NCBI GenBank assembly: GCA_930367205.1
Contig: OV884012.1
Span: 47,389,239-47,453,238 of the forward strand
Reading direction: 5' to 3'
DNA length: 64,000 nt
Origin: Acanthosoma haemorrhoidale
Lineage: Eukaryota > Arthropoda > Insecta > Hemiptera > Acanthosomatidae
The notes below the pieces were generated by a model. That model searched no databases. It worked only from the letters and a program-made list of their open reading frames with translations, and had not been told where the DNA came from. This document shows, piece by piece, positions 58,923 through 64,000 of this stretch; position 1 is the first letter of the stretch; the number at the start of each line of letters is the position of its first letter. A program made the translations under genes and the position numbers.

Positions 58923-59505
58923 GTCCTGAGAACTGATAAATGCCCCTTATTACGTCAGCAACAAAACCCTTCATAACGATCTTAATGTACCCTACATTCT
59001 TGAACTAATCCCTTCCAAGTTTATAAAATTCCATAGCCTTTCCAACCACCCTAATCCTCCGCTAAGTCATTGCACTGCACCACTCATCCCTATAATCCTC
59101 CTCGGAGACTGAAACGGCAGTGGCCTCGTGACCTGTTATAACTGCGTGACAGTGGGAGTCCTGGCAATGGCCAGTTTCTCCAATCATGTCTGTGGCTCTC
59201 GCGCTCTTGGTCAGCCTCCACTGGCTTGTATCCGGTGACGCGGCTGACGGAGGGGACTTCCTAAGACTCCGCTTCCTCTTTCGTATACGAGGGAGGTGAT
59301 AAAAATGTGGATTTGGGAGGCCTCTGGGCTGTCTGTAAATATTATATGAATGAAACAGTGAATGATGAATTGTAAATATGGTATGAATGAGAGCATTTAT
59401 CTTAATTACTTATTGCCTCATAAGGCAGATTGTAATTTTAGCACAATGGAATGTGGAAATAAAATAAAAAGTTTCTTGTGACTTATTCATTCTTGAGAAA
59501 AAAAA
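58876..59505. repeat. About 41-bp direct repeats flanking LINE copy 9
   Basis: 58876-58916 and 59464-59505 share AAAAAG, TTCTT, TGACTTATT, TTCTTGA and an A run in the same order and spacing, with about five differences. This is much longer than the duplications of the other copies here (8-12 bp). Confidence 0.75.
58923..59463 (+). mobile_element. Jockey-type LINE 3' end, family A copy 9
   Basis: Begins at GTCCTGAGAAC within the segment coding for KVLRTIVNAPYY and continues through the ORF end (PRRLKRQWPRDLL-like, about 59140). The full family A 3' UTR follows, without the deletion seen in copies 5 and 8, to AGGCAGATTGTAATTTTAGC and an A-rich tail. There are small deletions in the ORF. It is flanked by long, imperfect direct repeats. 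Confidence 0.9.
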
Positions 59506-62500
59506 AAAGTAGAAGACTTTAGAATTGTTTAAAACCACCTAATACATCAAACGCATTCAATTAAACTTTCAAATTTGACAATTTATCATTTTTGGAATTT
59601 CCTTATATTGGATTAATTTATATTCAGTTGTTTATTTCCAGGTTACCTTGTTTAATGAGTATTGTGTAAGTTGATAATAGGGAAATTGATATTATCTTTT
59701 CCTCATTGCTTCCACGAACAGGAGTCACGCAGGTTGATTTCGTTTGTGTTTACTTACAAGTTAAATAAACAGCCTTAATTAAAACCATGTATATGAAATT
59801 GTTACCTGGAAATTCATAAGACCTGCGAAACGTTATACTATGCTGTTTGGTGAAGGCGTTAATTTAACACAGGGTAAAAATAATTTATTACCTCCATAAT
59901 TATTAAGTTATGGAAGCTATTTGAATGAAACACATCTGCGTTTTCAGTACGCAACATCATATGTTCTTTTGTTTTGTTTTTTAATTGTATGTTGTTATTA
60001 GATTACAGCTTACATACGCTCAGGGTTTCAAAGTTGTGATATAAAATTCATAAGGTTTTTTAATAATATCCAAAGATGTCCTACAATTAGGGATGGCGAA
60101 AAATGTATATCACGAATCGACGATTTAAAATATGCAAAGAGTTGATTCCGATCCCGATAAAAACATGGATGATTCTGACACATAAATGGTTATTTCTCCC
60201 ATGGTTTACGCTCCAATTTACGCTCACTCTTTGTGAAAGTTGGAAGAATCAGCTTAATGATGGACCACCCACAACTATTTATTGACCTTTACGCGAGAGA
60301 AGAAACAACTTTTTACCTTCAGGGTATTAATCAAAAAACATAAAACAATAGTGTACTAAGAAATCTATTGGAATCAATAAATAACTCCAATATCTGATAA
60401 TATCTAGATATGATGTAAAAAGAAAACCAATTTTTCAGGCGACAAATTATATATATGTAAGACAATTATTGAAGGTAGGGTGAATAAACTGACATCAGTT
60501 TCTCTGTAAACAAAATTAGCCATTTGATTCACTATATATTATAACAATTATTAATCTTGATTTACACAATCTTAATTAATGTAAACAAAGAAACGACAAT
60601 TACGGTTTATAACTATCACTTCTATATTCACACTCTATTTACAAGTTTTGTTACCTAACATAACCTTCTCTATCTGATAGCTGCTCCATCTGGTGGGGGC
60701 CAGTGGAAGTAGCGCGGCGAATTCAAATTAAAGAGAGAATACTTTCTTTTCTTCTTATTTACGTTTTTATAACCTAAAACATTATTTACTTTAATTAATC
60801 TAAACACACAAAGTTTTGACTAACCAAATCAGTAATGCTGTACATTTCGAGTGAAGTTCAGTAATTGGAAGACTAATAATAATTACAGATATTTAACATA
60901 ACTTCATCAATGTAATACTTCTGCTTTAGAACTTTCTTTGAGACAAACAGGATCTTGAGCTCTCATATCAAATGTAATTTTCAAACTTTTCTTTTGATAT
61001 TTGACATTCAAATCCATTTGTCTGGCTGTCGACTGTGTACTACTCCTTATGTAAGGCGAGAATGTGCTCAACAAAGAAGAGCTTACCTTTAATTATGTCT
61101 TGGTTATTCTCGTTTAATGGAAACTTTAAACTACTGATCTTCTCATTCCTTACACCCATTATATATTACATGTGAATTCACAGGGGAAAAAGCTTGGCAA
61201 TCTTTTTATTTACAGTTATTTACATCCACGTGTAATCTTATTAAGGTTTGTGAAACTGCCTAACAAATTAGCCACTATATATTTTGTGACCATTATTCCA
61301 TATTTGAAACATTAATTTAATGAATTTTGAAAAGATAAATTTGTGATACGAATAAACTACGAATTTTTTAGTTACCTGTAAGCAAATAACTTAAGAATGG
61401 TAGCTATAGCTGCCAAAAGCCCCATGTTATTAAAATATTGGTCATGAAAGCTAAAATACTTTAGTCTACCACTAAGCTTTAACGTGTGAATGGCAAAAAA
61501 TATTTTTTTTTTTTTACTTTCCCAGAAGCTACTTGTCTTTAATAATTGACTGTAGAAAACCTTAGAGGTTCTGCCCAAACATTCTTTACTTTATTGGTAT
61601 ACTCATCGGACTATTTAAATCACTATTTATATAAATTTGTATAACGGCCAAATAATATTTCATTGAATATTGAGATTTAATTAAATTCTTTGCAATCAAA
61701 CGTTTTATAATTCAAGCGTTCTGAGTATTATTTTATTTATACACTACAATTTATTTATTAGCGGTAGCTAAAGGCACAAATATGCTTGTGCATTTAATTA
61801 TGAGTTCTCTGAGGTATGCCATTCCTGGGCTGTGTTTTACGGATGAACTAAAATTATTTATGTACCTTTAAATTGATTATATTTTATGGTGATATGTGCG
61901 CTGAATTTTTTTATGGGGCAATATCATGAATTGATTAGAGCTTGTTATTATACTAAATATTTGCACCAATTTTCTTTGTTCCACAGAGTGGTAGTAGTAG
62001 TTAATATCGAAAAGTGCTCAGGATGCATAACATCAGAAATTTGTTGGTAGGCAAGTTATTTCAATTGACTTTAAAAAATAGTCAAAACTGGAGAGTGCCC
62101 CAGTTTTACACAGGGACATCTGTATCGAAGTTCTAATTGGTGTACAAGCCATAGGCAAATAATAGGAATCATGATAATAACTATTTATTATTTCAAAGGT
62201 TAAATTACTCTCCGTATAAATAAATTCACCGTTCTAAAGGTAACTCTCAATTATTTTGTACACTTCTCTTTTCTACATTCTGATCTAAGCTAGGTTGTTG
62301 TCGTTGGACTACTCACATATAACAATCTACAAATCAGTAAGTGTAATTTAAATAATTAAAATGTACGGATAAGTAGACAGTGATAGAATTGCTAGATGTT
62401 GGGCACGTTAGTCTATGCTTGCTATTGGAGGTGGTATTGTATGCTTGTATGATTGACACTAACAGCCCAACTGACAGGCGGCTGGTCCGCTGCCGAAACT

Positions 62501-64000
62501 ACTCACTCACATGTAGTTGTAGAGGATGTTGTACATGACACACAATCACCGCAGCAGAAGCATCGATTACCTGTTTCATGCCTGTGGATTTTCCTCATCA
62601 ATTTAAAAGCCACCGGGGAGCAGATCTTCTTAGGAGGAGATTTAGCAGTTCTAAGCAGGCTTTAAGCTTTTAAGAAGGGGCTCGTGTATATTTAAGCGTT
62701 TAAGATATGGATGCTTTTGATTCCCTCAGTCAGGCACACAAATCATGGACGAATATTAAGAAGTTATTGGTTTCAGATATGGCATTCGTCGAGTTACACA
62801 ACAAGTATCAATTAACAATTAAATATCGTACTCAATAATTTATCCAAAATCTCTGTCCAAAAAAAATCGGTGATTCGCCTTATCAATAAAGTCCTGTTTA
62901 AATTAAATCTGTAACAGTAACAATGATCTCACAGGTACAATATAAGAAATGAGTAACCACCGTATATACATTTAATGGTTTACATATAATAATATTCTTC
63001 CAAATAGTTTTGTGAAGTTGTTATTTATTTTAATTATAGTTTGCTTATACAGCAATAATAATCTGAAATATTATACATGTTGCATGTACTATACCTCATT
63101 CATCACACGTAAATACGATATAAGTCCGGGAATTTTCCCCTTTAACTGGTCAAGTACGAATACATTTGTAGCTTCCTCTCTCAATAGAGAGAGCCACTAA
63201 CGCTCACGACACAAGTGGGTTAGTAAGCCAGTAGAAGCACTATTATTTATCTTTATACAACATATCGCTGTTAAGAGAACGAGGATTGTAGTAATTATCG
63301 GTGCTGGATGATGAAGCGGAGCGTTTATAGTGTATATATTACAAATAGGTTTCTATGGAATTTGCGGTATTATGAGAGGGTATACAGTATAGAGGCAATT
63401 ATTAGATCAACAATGATGTGGTTAATTGAATGTTCCATAAATTTATGTTTAGTGCTCGCGCGATGTAAAGGTTCATAGTTGACAAATCTCACAACAACGT
63501 CTCAACAAATCTTAGATATTTTTTAATTTTAGGCGCACACATCTTAAAACAAGCAATCCGCCGTCTAGGAGAAATCAGTTTCAGAAAATTCCTTCTCAAT
63601 AGCAGGAGTTTGTTTATTTAATTCATTTTGTATGAATTCTAACAATTTTTGGTTAGCAAAATTGTGTAAAAAATAGGGTTCAAATCCGCTACCTTATGCC
63701 TTCGTTCAGACAACAAGAATAGCCAAGCTCCTATTCTATGTTTCATTAATTATCTAAAAACATCGTAAATCACGATATTTATTATAAGCTGAATATGATA
63801 GTCTTTTATGAGTTGTTTGGATTGGGTGGACTGGTGGTTAGATCAATGAGCGGTAATAGGACGGATTAAATTCTGGTTGTTTCTCGACGTACAGACAAAA
63901 TCAAAGTAATCCAAAGCTTTTCTCGCATCAAGTTTTAAAACGGAAAATAAACTGTTAGTATTCCGAGCTTAGCCCTTAAGAACTGGTAAAAGTTCCCGAA
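59506..64000. other. AT-rich non-coding DNA
   Basis: No gene is recognised. A perfect palindrome GGGAATTTTCCC (63128-63139) resembles a kappaB site. A B-box-like GGTTCAAATCC at 63676 lacks a convincing A-box. All open frames are short and featureless. Confidence 0.5.

Noticed and set aside
63676..63686. Possible tRNA B-box GGTTCAAATCC
   Set aside because: No A-box at a proper distance and no cloverleaf; a chance match or a very decayed SINE.
1..64000. CRISPR arrays, prophage or bacterial operons
   Set aside because: No regularly spaced repeats, no closely packed ORFs and no ribosome-binding-site pattern. The window is clearly eukaryotic.

Overview
The window looks like insect (arthropod) nuclear DNA. 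It is AT-rich, most of it is non-coding, it carries many decayed non-LTR retrotransposon (LINE) copies, and it contains one intact, intron-less gene for a long Toll-family receptor. There are no bacterial-type operons, no CRISPR array and no convincing tRNA gene. The species cannot be fixed from the sequence.

Layout. 1-9.9 kb: AT-rich DNA with a Jockey-type LINE 3' end (family A), a decayed Gypsy/Ty3-type integrase region with an internal duplication, an LTR-end-like segment, an R1-like LINE fragment on the minus strand and a second family A copy. 11.4-14.6 kb: a small insertion that joins a family A fragment to the 5' end of U4 snRNA, followed by a nearly full-length but broken Jockey-like LINE (family C). 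17.1-20.8 kb: more family A, a tRNA-derived SINE-like segment, a diverged tandem duplication with a perfect 22-bp hairpin, and a long imperfect stem-loop. 20.8-30.0 kb: mostly featureless AT-rich DNA.

30113-33760 is the only clear host gene: a 1215-residue Toll receptor, closest to the Toll-6/Toll-7 group and most like Toll-6. It has a signal peptide, leucine-rich repeats with cysteine-rich caps, one membrane segment and an intracellular TIR domain. A strong G-quadruplex motif lies just upstream, and a three-codon upstream ORF overlaps its start codon. Downstream are a duplicated 88-bp repeat and a GC-rich block with two palindromic AP-1-type motifs.

43.4-59.5 kb is the densest transposon region. 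Several copies keep readable target-site duplications (TSDs). These show a nested LINE insertion, a 3' transduction in which one copy carries its source's downstream flank and TSD to a site 7.3 kb away, and one insertion flanked by unusually long (about 41 bp) direct repeats. Family B and C LINE tails are interspersed. From 59.5 kb to the end nothing codes convincingly.

Family assignments rest on reading translated motifs by eye and on general knowledge of the families; no database search was possible.
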